Positions 18,483-27,010 of a stretch of 64,000 nucleotides of DNA are shown piece after piece. A program made the position numbers and the translations under genes. Every line of letters starts with the position of its first letter. The stretch's first letter is position 1. The DNA is from Novosphingobium resinovorum (GTDB taxonomy: Bacteria > Pseudomonadota > Alphaproteobacteria > Sphingomonadales > Sphingomonadaceae): positions 682,001-746,000 of the forward strand of contig NZ_CP017077.1 in assembly GCF_001742225.1 (NCBI RefSeq), written 5' to 3'. Under the pieces are notes generated by a model. It saw nothing but the letters and a program-made list of their open reading frames with translations. It ran no database searches and was not told the origin of the DNA.

Positions 18483-20402
18483 ATGGCGCTGGTAAAGAAA
18501 TCGACCTTGGGTTCTCGTGCAAGGGGTACGACCTCAGCTGCTGCAGAGGTCGCGCCATCAGCGGAAGTCAGCACTACTCGCCGGCCGGCTGCAAGGCGCA
18601 AATCGGCCACCCCTACCGAGCGCATCGACCAGGCGACGCAGGAACTGGCGAGCGGCCTGGGCGAAGCCTCGGCAGCGGCCGCCGAGTTGCAGCGCACGAT
18701 GGCCCAGATTTCGAGCGGGGCAGAGGAGGCGGCGGGCGCGGCGCAGGAATCGCTCGGCCTGATCGCCGCGCTCGGCATGAATTTCCGCGACGCACGGAGC
18801 CGCGCGGAACAATCGCGTCGTCAGACGGAGGCGGTGCAGACCAGCTTTGCCGAGATCAGCACGCAGATCGAAGGATCGGTCGCGGCCATAGAATTGAGTG
18901 CGCAGCGACAGCTGTCGACCGTCGATCTGATGTCCACGTTGGAAGAGGCAGCGGGAAACATCGACGAGATCGGGGCTTATGTCGCCGATGTGTCGGACCA
19001 GACCAGCCTGCTTGCCCTCAACGCTGCGATCGAAGCCGCGCGTGCAGGCGACAGCGGGGCGGGCTTTTCGGTCGTCGCGGACGAGGTGCGCACGCTGGCC
19101 GAGAACTCCGAAGCGGGCGCCAGCGACATTCGGCGCCTGTCCGCCAGCATCGGAACCGAGGTGCAGCAAATCGCGGAAAAGATCCGAGCGGCATCGACGC
19201 AGGCCACGAGCGAGGCCGGCCTGGGTCATGAGGTCGTCGCGCGCCTGAAAGTTGCGCGCGATGATCTCGCGGCACTTGGCATGAACATGCAGGACATTCT
19301 CCAGACAGCGTTGGAGGCGGAAAGTGCGACCCGCGAGGCGGAGCGCGGCGCGGAGCAGGTGGCGAGCGCCGCCGAGGAGCAGTCCGCCGCCGCAGCAGAA
19401 GCCCAGCAGGCTATAGAGCAGCAGGGATCTTCGCTGGAGGAAAGCCAGCAAACGGCAGAGGCGCTTGGCGACTTGACCGAGCAGTTGCAGAGCAATGCCG
19501 GCGAGGTCGTGGTCGAACAGGTGGCAGCGGCAGCGGAAGAACTGTCAGCAACGGTGCAGGAACTGTCCGGCGCGTCCGGACAAATCCTCGTGGCGCTTGA
19601 ACAGATCAGTCGTGGCACTCAGGTTCAGGCATCAGCCACCCTTCAGGCCAATGCCGCGATGAGCCAGATCGAAAAATCCGCTCGCGTTGCTCAGGAAAGA
19701 GCGGAAGGCGCTAACGGCCGGATCACCGCGATCGTGCGATCGGTGACGGAAGGCCGGGCGATGATGGAGCAGCTGGTCGATGGCGTCGGCACCGCGCTGC
19801 AAGAGGTCAACGGCGTGCAGGGCCTGTTAGCAGGCCTGAACGACACTATGCGAAAGATCGAAAAGATTGCCGACAGCCTGGCCCTGATTTCCATCCAGAC
19901 GAATATGCTGGCCGTCAGCGGCGCGGTCGAGGCGACCCGTGCTGGGGACGCAGGGTCGGGATTTGCAATGGTCGCGGGAGATATCCGCAAGCTGTCTCGC
20001 GATGCCGCCGATAGCGCAGAGCGGACCAAGGACATCGTCCGCACGATACAGGATCAGATGGTGTCCGTCCGCCGCGATCTCGATCAGGTTGTTGGAGCTG
20101 CCGAGGCGGAAATAGCCCGCAACCGAGCCATGGTGGAACGCTTTGCGCTGGTGACAGCGGAACTGGAGGATGCGCAGGCATCCAACGGCGCGATCCTGAC
20201 GAGCGCGGATGCAATGTTGCGGTCCGTTCGGGAGGTTCAAAGCGGCACCACCCAGATCGCCGAAGCGGCCGATCTTGCCGCAGCCGCCGTTCGGGAAGCG
20301 AGCGCGGCCGCACGCCAACAGGCACAGGGCGCCGAGGCGCTGGCGGCAGCGATCGAGGAAATCGCGTCCATCGCGACCGTCCTTGCCGTACAAGAGAACT
20401 GA
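18483..20402 (+). CDS. Soluble methyl-accepting chemotaxis protein with two signalling tips
   Basis: A 639-residue receptor rich in Ala, Glu and Gln with coiled-coil character over most of its length and no transmembrane segment or ligand domain at the N-terminus. The hairpin tip that contacts CheA and CheW occurs twice: [18 protein letters not shown] at ~173 and [18 protein letters not shown] at ~472, each followed by the GFxxVAxxxRxL helix. Normal receptors have one. It heads an operon of nine genes and is therefore probably the main input protein. The signal is not apparent; input may come through the hybrid kinase or from partner proteins. Confidence 0.9.
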   Translation: MALVKKSTLGSRARGTTSAAAEVAPSAEVSTTRRPAARRKSATPTERIDQATQELASGLGEASAAAAELQRTMAQISSGAEEAAGAAQESLGLIAALGMNFRDARSRAEQSRRQTEAVQTSFAEISTQIEGSVAAIELSAQRQLSTVDLMSTLEEAAGNIDEIGAYVADVSDQTSLLALNAAIEAARAGDSGAGFSVVADEVRTLAENSEAGASDIRRLSASIGTEVQQIAEKIRAASTQATSEAGLGHEVVARLKVARDDLAALGMNMQDILQTALEAESATREAERGAEQVASAAEEQSAAAAEAQQAIEQQGSSLEESQQTAEALGDLTEQLQSNAGEVVVEQVAAAAEELSATVQELSGASGQILVALEQISRGTQVQASATLQANAAMSQIEKSARVAQERAEGANGRITAIVRSVTEGRAMMEQLVDGVGTALQEVNGVQGLLAGLNDTMRKIEKIADSLALISIQTNMLAVSGAVEATRAGDAGSGFAMVAGDIRKLSRDAADSAERTKDIVRTIQDQMVSVRRDLDQVVGAAEAEIARNRAMVERFALVTAELEDAQASNGAILTSADAMLRSVREVQSGTTQIAEAADLAAAAVREASAAARQQAQGAEALAAAIEEIASIATVLAVQEN

Positions 20403-20404
20403 GT

Positions 20405-21802
20405 TTGGCCGCCGCCCCTCTCCCCGCCATGCAAATTCTGACGTTCACCGTCGGCGAACGGCGTCTGGGCTTGCCTGCTGCGCAGGTGCGGGAAATCCTG
20501 TCGATGCCGAGGATTTCGCGTGTGCCGCATGCGCCGGATGCGCTGCTGGGCGTCGCGAACATGCGCGGCACGGTTATTGCGGTGATTTGCGTTGGACGGC
20601 TGATCGGTCAGGAAGAGAGCGAAAGCCAGCGCGTGATCGTCGTCGATGCCGACGGCCTCGTAGGACTGGCCGTTACCAGCGTTGCTCAGCTTGCGGACCA
20701 GAGCGCGGTCCATGACGTCTCCCTGCTCGACGTTGCGGAGCTGGTCGCACAGGCCGTGCCGAAGAAACGTCAGCGCGAGTCCAGCGGGCGCGTCATCGCT
20801 TTGGCAAGCCGCGCTGCCCGCCAAGACACCTTGGCGCTCGTTGCTTTCACGATCAGCGATCAGGCCTTTGCGCTCCCCTTGTCCAACATCGACAAGATCA
20901 TGCGCGTGCCCGACGACATCGCCCGGATGCCGCATGCGGACGATGTCGTGATCGGCACCATGCCGCTGCAAGGCAACCTCCTGCCATTGCTGTCGCTCGC
21001 GGCCCTGCTGGCCCTTCCCATCCGGCCCGCAGACCATCATGCCCGCATTCTCGTCGTCAGGATCGGCACGCATCGCGTCGGTCTGCTGGTCGACGCGATG
21101 CAGTCCGTTGTGCGCGTCGCCGAGACTGACATCGATTCCGTTCCGCAAGTGCTGAACCGGGGCGGCGCGGAAGCACGCATCCAGGCGATCTGCCGGCTCG
21201 GGGAGGGCAAGGGCCTGCTGTCCGTCCTCGCCACGGACCAGCTGCTGCGCGAGGACATCATGGCGAGGCTGCTACAGGGCGATGGCAAGGAACAGGGCAA
21301 CATGACAGGCGGCGCGGCGAGCGAACGATGCGAGCGGTTTCTTCTGTTCCGGATCGGCGACGACAGCTTCGGTTTGCCCCTCGATGCGGTCGATGAGGTC
21401 GTCCCCTTGCCGCCGCGCCTCACGCCCCTGCCCAAGGCGCCCGACTTCGTGCAGGGAGTCATGAACGTGCGCGGTCAGGTCATCCCGGTGATCGACCAGG
21501 CGCGGCGGTTCAACGGCACCGCCGTAGGCAGCGCCAAACCCCGTGTGATCGTGGTGCGCATCGGCGCGCTGACTGCCGGCTTCATCGTCGATGCCGTGTC
21601 CGAAATCGCCCAGGTGCCTGAAAGCGCGCTTCACGAAGCCCCGGATCTGGGTGCGGAGGGGACACGCGTTTTCGAACGTGTCGCGACGCTCGGCGGCCGG
21701 GACGACCTCGTCCTGATTGTCAATCCGCGCGAGTTGCTGGACCGGGCCGCACAGGATTTGCTGACCAGACTGAGCAAGAAGGGCGTGACCAAAGCGCCGT
21801 GA
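20405..21802 (+). CDS. Triple CheW-domain scaffold protein
   Basis: A 465-residue protein with three CheW-like domains: ~9-140 (LTFTVGERRLGLPAAQVREI), ~145-285 (VAFTISDQAFALPLSNIDKI) and ~310-455 (LLFRIGDDSFGLPLDAVDEV). Each keeps a loop like MRGTVIAVI, LQGNLLPLL or VRGQVIPVI. CheW couples receptors to CheA; a three-domain form may bridge several receptor or kinase units. TTG at 20405 directly follows the receptor stop, but ATG 20429 also gives a full first domain. It overlaps cheB by GTGA. Confidence 0.87.
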   Translation: MAAAPLPAMQILTFTVGERRLGLPAAQVREILSMPRISRVPHAPDALLGVANMRGTVIAVICVGRLIGQEESESQRVIVVDADGLVGLAVTSVAQLADQSAVHDVSLLDVAELVAQAVPKKRQRESSGRVIALASRAARQDTLALVAFTISDQAFALPLSNIDKIMRVPDDIARMPHADDVVIGTMPLQGNLLPLLSLAALLALPIRPADHHARILVVRIGTHRVGLLVDAMQSVVRVAETDIDSVPQVLNRGGAEARIQAICRLGEGKGLLSVLATDQLLREDIMARLLQGDGKEQGNMTGGAASERCERFLLFRIGDDSFGLPLDAVDEVVPLPPRLTPLPKAPDFVQGVMNVRGQVIPVIDQARRFNGTAVGSAKPRVIVVRIGALTAGFIVDAVSEIAQVPESALHEAPDLGAEGTRVFERVATLGGRDDLVLIVNPRELLDRAAQDLLTRLSKKGVTKAP

Positions 21803-22902
21803 CCCGCTTGCTCGTCATTGACGATTCGGCGCTGATGCGGCGCCTGCTGATCGAAATCTTCACGTCGGCGGGCGACTTCGAAGTGGCCGTTGCGCGAAGC
21901 GGTGCGGAGGCGCTGGAGATGCTGGCCGACGTCGCGCCGGACGTCATCACGCTCGACGTCAACATGCCGGGGATGGACGGGCTGGTCTGCCTCGACCGGA
22001 TCATGGTGATACGCCCCTGCCCCATCGTCATGGTCTCGTCACTGACCGCAGACGGCGCCGAGGAAACGCTCGAGGCGATGGCGCTGGGCGCGGTCGATTT
22101 CATCGCCAAGCCCAAAGGAGCCGTATCGCTCGAAATCGACGCCATCGCCGACGATCTGGTCGACAAGGTGCGCGCCGCATCGAAAGCCCGCATTTCCCGC
22201 ACCACCCGCCTTCAGGAACGCGTTCGCGCGCGCGCCCGCGGCGGGCTCGCCGGGCGCAAGCCGCGCCCCGTCCGCTCGATACCGGATGGCGCCGCGCCCC
22301 TGCCGCGCTTGTCCCGCGTGGATGGTGAGACGGGCCTTGTGCTCGTCGGCTGCTCGACGGGTGGGCCGCCTGCGCTCGATGCCGTGCTCGGCGAACTGTC
22401 GGAAAATTTTCCCTGGCCGATCCTGATCGCGCAGCACATGCCCGCCAGCTTTACCGGGCCGCTCGCGCGCCGCCTCGACCGGATGTGTGCGCTGACCGTT
22501 CGGGAGATCACAGGGACCACGCCGCTGCTCCCCGGCCATGCCTATATCGGCAAGGGCGATGCCGATCTCATCCTCTCGCGCCGCAATGGCCATCTCGTCG
22601 CGCTCCCTGCTCCCAGCAGCAGCGACTATTTCTGGCACCCCAGCGTCGACCGGCTCGTCGACAGTGCGATGCGTCTGGTTGCGCCCGACAGGCTGGTCGG
22701 TGTGTTGATGACCGGCATGGGCACGGACGGAGCAGCGGCAATGACACGATTGAAGCAGGCAGGCGGCCTCACCATCGCCGAGGCGGAGAGCAGCGCGGTG
22801 GTGTGGGGCATGCCCGGCGCGTTGGTGCAGGCGGACGGCGCGGGCATTGTCCGACCACTCGGCCGCATTGCCGACGCGCTCACGGCTCTTCTGCCCGCGT
22901 GA
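21799..22902 (+). CDS. cheB: CheB, chemotaxis response regulator methylesterase
   Basis: A 367-residue two-domain enzyme that removes methyl groups from receptor glutamates. The receiver domain (~1-120) has the acceptor Asp in ITLDVNMPGMDG (~53). After a basic linker comes the methylesterase with the triad Ser in VGCSTGGPP (~184), His in IAQHMP (~213) and Asp in GMGTDGAAA (~309). The GTG start overlaps the stop of the CheW gene (GTGA), and its own stop overlaps cheR in the same way. Confidence 0.95.
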   Translation: MTRLLVIDDSALMRRLLIEIFTSAGDFEVAVARSGAEALEMLADVAPDVITLDVNMPGMDGLVCLDRIMVIRPCPIVMVSSLTADGAEETLEAMALGAVDFIAKPKGAVSLEIDAIADDLVDKVRAASKARISRTTRLQERVRARARGGLAGRKPRPVRSIPDGAAPLPRLSRVDGETGLVLVGCSTGGPPALDAVLGELSENFPWPILIAQHMPASFTGPLARRLDRMCALTVREITGTTPLLPGHAYIGKGDADLILSRRNGHLVALPAPSSSDYFWHPSVDRLVDSAMRLVAPDRLVGVLMTGMGTDGAAAMTRLKQAGGLTIAEAESSAVVWGMPGALVQADGAGIVRPLGRIADALTALLPA

Positions 22903-23750
22903 GCGATGCACCCTCCGCCGCCAACGCACCGATCGCCCTGTCACCGGAGGAGCTGGCGGCGGTCTGCACGCTGCTTTACCGCTGGACGGGCATGATCTTT
23001 GGCGAGAACAAGCGCTATTATATCGAGCGCCGTATCACGGAGCGGATGAAGCGCACCAATATCACCACAGCCAAAGCCTATCTGGGCTTTATCGGCGTGC
23101 ATCTGGCCGAGCGTGAGGCGCTGATCAACGCCTTCACCATCAACGAGACCTATTTCTATCGCGAGGAGCATCAACTTGCGGCCCTCTCCCGCGACATCCT
23201 CCCCGAACTGGTCCGGACCAAGCGTCCGGGCGATCTTGTCCGCATCTGGTCCATGCCCTGCTCGACGGGCGAGGAGGCTTATTCGATCGCGCTCTGGCTG
23301 CTGGAAAACTGGCCGCTGGTGGATGCCTATAATGTCGAGATCATCGGGTCCGACATAGATACGGGTGCCATTGCCAAAGCACAGGACGGGCATTTCGCGG
23401 AACGGGCGCTCGCCCGCCTGCCCGACACCGTACGTGAAAGCTATTTCGAGCCGGAACATGGGCATCGCCGCCGCATCATTCAGGATTTGCGGGAATCGGT
23501 GCGCTTTGTCGCCGCCAACATCATCGACGCGAGCAGCCTGAGCGGGCTGGGCCTGTTCGATGTGATCCTGTGCCGCAACCTGCTGATCTATTTTGACGAC
23601 AGCTCTCGGTTGATTGCAGCGAACAACCTCTTCGATGCCCTCAACCCCGGCGGGACCATCTGCCTCGGCCATAGCGAGTCCATGGGGCGCATCTCCGATC
23701 GCTTCACCCTCTCTCGTCTTCCGGACGCAATCGTCTATCGTAAGCCGTAA
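22899..23750 (+). CDS. cheR: CheR, chemotaxis receptor methyltransferase
   Basis: S-adenosylmethionine-dependent methylation of receptor glutamates. GTG 22899 overlaps the cheB stop; a longer frame upstream is only the shadow of cheB. The 283-residue protein has the N-terminal helical domain (SPEELAAVCTLLYRWTGM, INETYFYRE) and the Rossmann domain with SAM-binding WSMPCSTGEEAYSIA (~117-131), IIGSDIDTGAI and DVILCRNLLIYFDD. The last base of its stop codon is the first base of the cheA start (TAATG). Confidence 0.95.
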   Translation: MSDAPSAANAPIALSPEELAAVCTLLYRWTGMIFGENKRYYIERRITERMKRTNITTAKAYLGFIGVHLAEREALINAFTINETYFYREEHQLAALSRDILPELVRTKRPGDLVRIWSMPCSTGEEAYSIALWLLENWPLVDAYNVEIIGSDIDTGAIAKAQDGHFAERALARLPDTVRESYFEPEHGHRRRIIQDLRESVRFVAANIIDASSLSGLGLFDVILCRNLLIYFDDSSRLIAANNLFDALNPGGTICLGHSESMGRISDRFTLSRLPDAIVYRKP

Positions 23751-25678
23751 TGGACGAACTGCTTGAACAATTTCTGATCGAGGGGCGCGAACTCGTCGCG
23801 CAGGCGGGCAAGGATTTTGCCGCCCTGTCGCGCGATCCCACCGACGTCGCCGCCATCGACAGCGCTTTTCGGGCGATCCATACGCTCAAGGGGTCCGTGG
23901 TGGTGTTCGACCTCGGCCCTGCCGAACGGCTGCTGCATGCTGCCGAGGATCTTCTGGAGCGGGTCCGCAAGGGCACCTGCGCTCTCGAAGCGGCAGAGAC
24001 CGACGCGCTTGTCGCCAGCCTTGATGAGGTTGACCGCTGGATCGACGACATGGAGCGGGACGGCCGGTTGAGCGAGGATGCCCCGGCAAAGAGTGAACAG
24101 GCAATTGCCCGTCTCACGTCGCGCGCTGCCGAGCCCCCTTCCCCTGACCCGGTGGTGGACAACCAGAACTGGCTCGCTCGCCTGTCGGAGAGGGAGGCAG
24201 CGATCATCGCGGGTGCGGCGGGGCCCGTCGTCGCGTTTTGCTACGCGCCGGATGCCGATTGCTTCTTTCGCGGCGAAGACCCGCTGGCGGTGGCGGAAGC
24301 CGTGCCGAACCTGCTCACGCTCACCATGCTCCCCCGCGACGGAGCATGGCCTAGTGCCACGGCCATCGAGCCTTTCTCCTGCTTCGGCGTCCTGGAGGGC
24401 CTCAGTTCGGCCTCTCAGGACAGGGTTCGCGCCGCCTTCCGACTGCAACCCGATCAGGTGCAATTTGCGGAGCTGATGTCCGGGGACCGGGGCGAAATCG
24501 CCCGTACATCTCGCGTCGATACGAGCGTGCTGCGGGTCGAATCCGCACGGGTGGATGCGATGGCTGACGGGCTGGCCGACCTTGCCGTGGCAATCAACGC
24601 ACTCGCCCCGCTGGCCGAGGACGCGCAGGGCGTCGATCATGCCCTTGCGGCACGCATCCGCGCCGTCCAGGCGACCATCGAGCGGGCGATGGGTTCCCTC
24701 CATCGCAATCTGACCGCCGTGCGGCTGGTTCCCCTTGAACCTGCGCTCCAGCGCCTGCCACGGCTCACACGCGAGATCGCGCAAAGCCTGGGCAAGAGCG
24801 TGACGCTTACCATTGCCGGTGAAAGGATCGAGGTCGACAAGCAGATTGCCGACGGCCTCTTCGAACCTCTGCTCCACATGGTCCGCAATGCCATCGATCA
24901 TGGCATAGAAGCCGTCGAGGTTCGCCGTGCGGCGGGAAAACCGCAGGAGGGCAGGATCGCCCTGAGCTTCGCTCGCGAGGGAGACGCGGTGGTTGCCACG
25001 CTGAGCGACGATGGGGCAGGCATTGATCCCAAGCATATTCGGCAGCTCGCCGTTGCACGCGACTTCCTGCCACAGGACGCAGCCGAGGTTCTGACCGATG
25101 CAGCCGCGCTACGCCTCATCTTCGCTCCCGGTTTTTCGACCGCTGGCTCTGTCACGGAAGTATCCGGACGAGGCGTCGGCATGGATGCCGTGCAGGCGGC
25201 CATCGACAGGTTGCGAGGCTCCATCGAGATCGACAGCGCCGCCGGCCAGGGCACCATTTTCAGCATACGCCTGCCTGCCAATGCGCTCACGACGCAACTG
25301 CTGGTCGTGGAGGTCGGCGGCGAGCGCTATGGTGTGGCCCTCGATCAGGTGGTCGAGACGGTTCGCATCGATCGGTCCGTGCTGTTCCCGGTCGGCCGGG
25401 GCATCGCCTGCGTCCTGCGTGACCGGACCGTGCCCGTGCTCGACCTCGCGACCCTGCTCGATGCCCGCCGCGCGGAAGGGCCGCACGCCAAGCTGGTGGT
25501 GACGCAGAGCCGCGGCGAGCCAATCGCGCTGCGGGTCGATGATTTCGCCGAACGCATCGATACGATCGTGCGCCCCCCGACAGGCATGCTGTCCTCTGCC
25601 CGAGGGGTCATCGGCTCCGCCCTCATGGGCGATGGCAGCGTCCTTCTCGTCCTCGACCTGCCGGACCTGGCCGCATGA
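23750..25678 (+). CDS. cheA: CheA, chemotaxis histidine kinase
   Basis: A 642-residue central kinase. The P1 phosphotransfer domain (~1-105) has the phosphorylated His in AIHTLKGS (~44). A divergent middle region follows, then the dimerisation part and ATPase with MVRNAIDHGIE (N box ~378), SDDGAGIDPKHI (G1) and GRGVGMDAV (G2), and a C-terminal CheW-like P5 domain (~505-640, VVEVGGERYGVALDQV). The P2 region between ~110 and 255 is unusual and does not resemble a classical CheY-binding domain. Its stop overlaps the STAS gene (ATGA). Confidence 0.94.
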   Translation: MDELLEQFLIEGRELVAQAGKDFAALSRDPTDVAAIDSAFRAIHTLKGSVVVFDLGPAERLLHAAEDLLERVRKGTCALEAAETDALVASLDEVDRWIDDMERDGRLSEDAPAKSEQAIARLTSRAAEPPSPDPVVDNQNWLARLSEREAAIIAGAAGPVVAFCYAPDADCFFRGEDPLAVAEAVPNLLTLTMLPRDGAWPSATAIEPFSCFGVLEGLSSASQDRVRAAFRLQPDQVQFAELMSGDRGEIARTSRVDTSVLRVESARVDAMADGLADLAVAINALAPLAEDAQGVDHALAARIRAVQATIERAMGSLHRNLTAVRLVPLEPALQRLPRLTREIAQSLGKSVTLTIAGERIEVDKQIADGLFEPLLHMVRNAIDHGIEAVEVRRAAGKPQEGRIALSFAREGDAVVATLSDDGAGIDPKHIRQLAVARDFLPQDAAEVLTDAAALRLIFAPGFSTAGSVTEVSGRGVGMDAVQAAIDRLRGSIEIDSAAGQGTIFSIRLPANALTTQLLVVEVGGERYGVALDQVVETVRIDRSVLFPVGRGIACVLRDRTVPVLDLATLLDARRAEGPHAKLVVTQSRGEPIALRVDDFAERIDTIVRPPTGMLSSARGVIGSALMGDGSVLLVLDLPDLAA

Positions 25679-25938
25679 CCGTGCGCAAAACCGACGACAC
25701 CATCCGTCTGGAGGGGCGTTGCGGCGTCGAGGATGCGGAAACGCTGCTCGCTGCCTTGCAGGATGCGCCGGAGGCCGTGGTGGACATCACTGCCGTTCAC
25801 AAGCTGCACATGGCCGTCGCGCAGGTCCTGCTCGCGCTTCGTCCTGTCATTCGGGGCGTACCGGAGTCAGCCTTTCTCGCGCGAAATATTTTTGAGCCAA
25901 TGATTTCGGATAGCGACAGAGCGACCAAAACGCCTTAG
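25675..25938 (+). CDS. Small STAS-like protein in the chemosensory operon
   Basis: An 87-residue protein with the outline of a STAS domain: RLEGRCGVEDAETLLAALQD, VVDITAVHKLHMAVAQVLLA. The usual phosphorylatable Ser/Thr position is occupied by His or Leu (KLHMA), so classic anti-anti-sigma switching is doubtful. Its ATG overlaps the cheA stop (ATGA). Inference: a small adaptor in the signalling array. Assignment is from fold-like pattern only. Confidence 0.65.
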   Translation: MTVRKTDDTIRLEGRCGVEDAETLLAALQDAPEAVVDITAVHKLHMAVAQVLLALRPVIRGVPESAFLARNIFEPMISDSDRATKTP

Positions 25939-25986
25939 CAACCATGGCCGAGAATGCCGCGATATTCCCTGTTTCCGGAGTGCCTG

Positions 25987-26370
25987 ATGTCCGTTACCGT
26001 TCTGATTGTCGATGACAGCAAGCTGGCGAGAATCGTCGCGGGAAAGGCCCTCGCGGAACTGCAGCCGGACTGGCGGAAGATCGAGGCCGGCAACGCCGGT
26101 CAGGCGCTGGAGCTCATCGCGGAACAGCCCGCCGACGTCGCGCTGATTGATTTCAACATGCCGGAGAAGGACGGGCTTGAACTTGCCGCCGAGTTGCACG
26201 TTCTGCGACCCGATATGCCTATCGCCATCATCACTGCCAATATCCAGGACGAGATCATAGCGCGCGCGCGGGAAATCGGCGCCGCTTTCGTCGCCAAACC
26301 CGTGACGCCCGATGCTCTGGAACCCTTCCTCTCGGGGGCCGCACTCCGTCTCAGATCGCAGCGCGCGTGA
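25987..26370 (+). CDS. cheY: CheY-like single-domain response regulator
   Basis: A 127-residue receiver domain with all key residues: acidic pair in LIVDDSKLAR, acceptor Asp in VALIDFNMPEKDG (~54), Thr of AIITANIQ and Lys of FVAKPVTP. Expected to carry phosphate from CheA to the output. ATG 25987 is used; the frame extends to 25954 without receiver character. Its stop overlaps the CheC-like gene (GTGA). Confidence 0.92.
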   Translation: MSVTVLIVDDSKLARIVAGKALAELQPDWRKIEAGNAGQALELIAEQPADVALIDFNMPEKDGLELAAELHVLRPDMPIAIITANIQDEIIARAREIGAAFVAKPVTPDALEPFLSGAALRLRSQRA

Positions 26371-27008
26371 TTCCTGAAAGCATTGTGCTCGCCGAGCTTG
26401 AACGCGACGCACTGACCGAAATCGTGAATATCGGCGTCAGCCGCGCGGCATCCAGCCTGCGCAAGATGATCGGCGACCAGGTATTCCTGTCGGTGCCGTC
26501 CATCGAAGTGGTGAGCCAGAAGCGAGCCGCGCGGCTCATCAGCGAACGTGAAGTGACCGATCTGGTTGCCGTGCGTCAGGATTTTTCCGGCCCGTTTTCC
26601 GGCCGTGCGTTGCTGATCTTTCCCGAGACGAACAGTCTGGAGCTGGTGCGGGCGGTGACCGGCGGCGAATTGTCCGCGCAGGATGTGCTCGACATGGAGC
26701 AGGAGGCGCTGGCTGAAACCGGCAATGTCATACTAAACAGCTGCCTAGCGACGATGGCGAACATGCTTCGTCGCTCGCTTACCATGACCATTCCGGAGGT
26801 TCTGCGCGGAACCGGGGCCAGCCTGTTCGAGGTGAGCGAGGACGGCAAGACGGACGGGCTCGTCCTCTTTCTTTATATCGATTTCGCGGTGCGCAGCCGG
26901 GACATTCGGGGCTATATCGCGATGATCATGGACCTGCCGTCGCTGGCCATGTTGAAGGAATTACTGGGCGAGTTTATAGAGCGCGTGGTGGGAGAGGACG
27001 GCATCTGA
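26367..27008 (+). CDS. CheC-family chemotaxis phosphatase
   Basis: A 213-residue protein with both active-site repeats of the CheC/FliY family: LTEIVNIGVSRAASSL (~17) and LAETGNVILNSCLATM (~117). In this family the Glu and Asn of each repeat catalyse dephosphorylation of CheY-P. CheC is often partnered with CheD, but no cheD is seen here. The GTG start overlaps the cheY stop, which supports direct action on that CheY. Confidence 0.88.
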   Translation: MIPESIVLAELERDALTEIVNIGVSRAASSLRKMIGDQVFLSVPSIEVVSQKRAARLISEREVTDLVAVRQDFSGPFSGRALLIFPETNSLELVRAVTGGELSAQDVLDMEQEALAETGNVILNSCLATMANMLRRSLTMTIPEVLRGTGASLFEVSEDGKTDGLVLFLYIDFAVRSRDIRGYIAMIMDLPSLAMLKELLGEFIERVVGEDGI

Positions 27009-27010
27009 CC

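Noticed and set aside
22485..22898. Upstream extension of the cheR frame
   Set aside because: It overlaps cheB in another frame and is Arg-rich. GTG 22899 gives a normal CheR length and the same 4-base overlap as the other genes.
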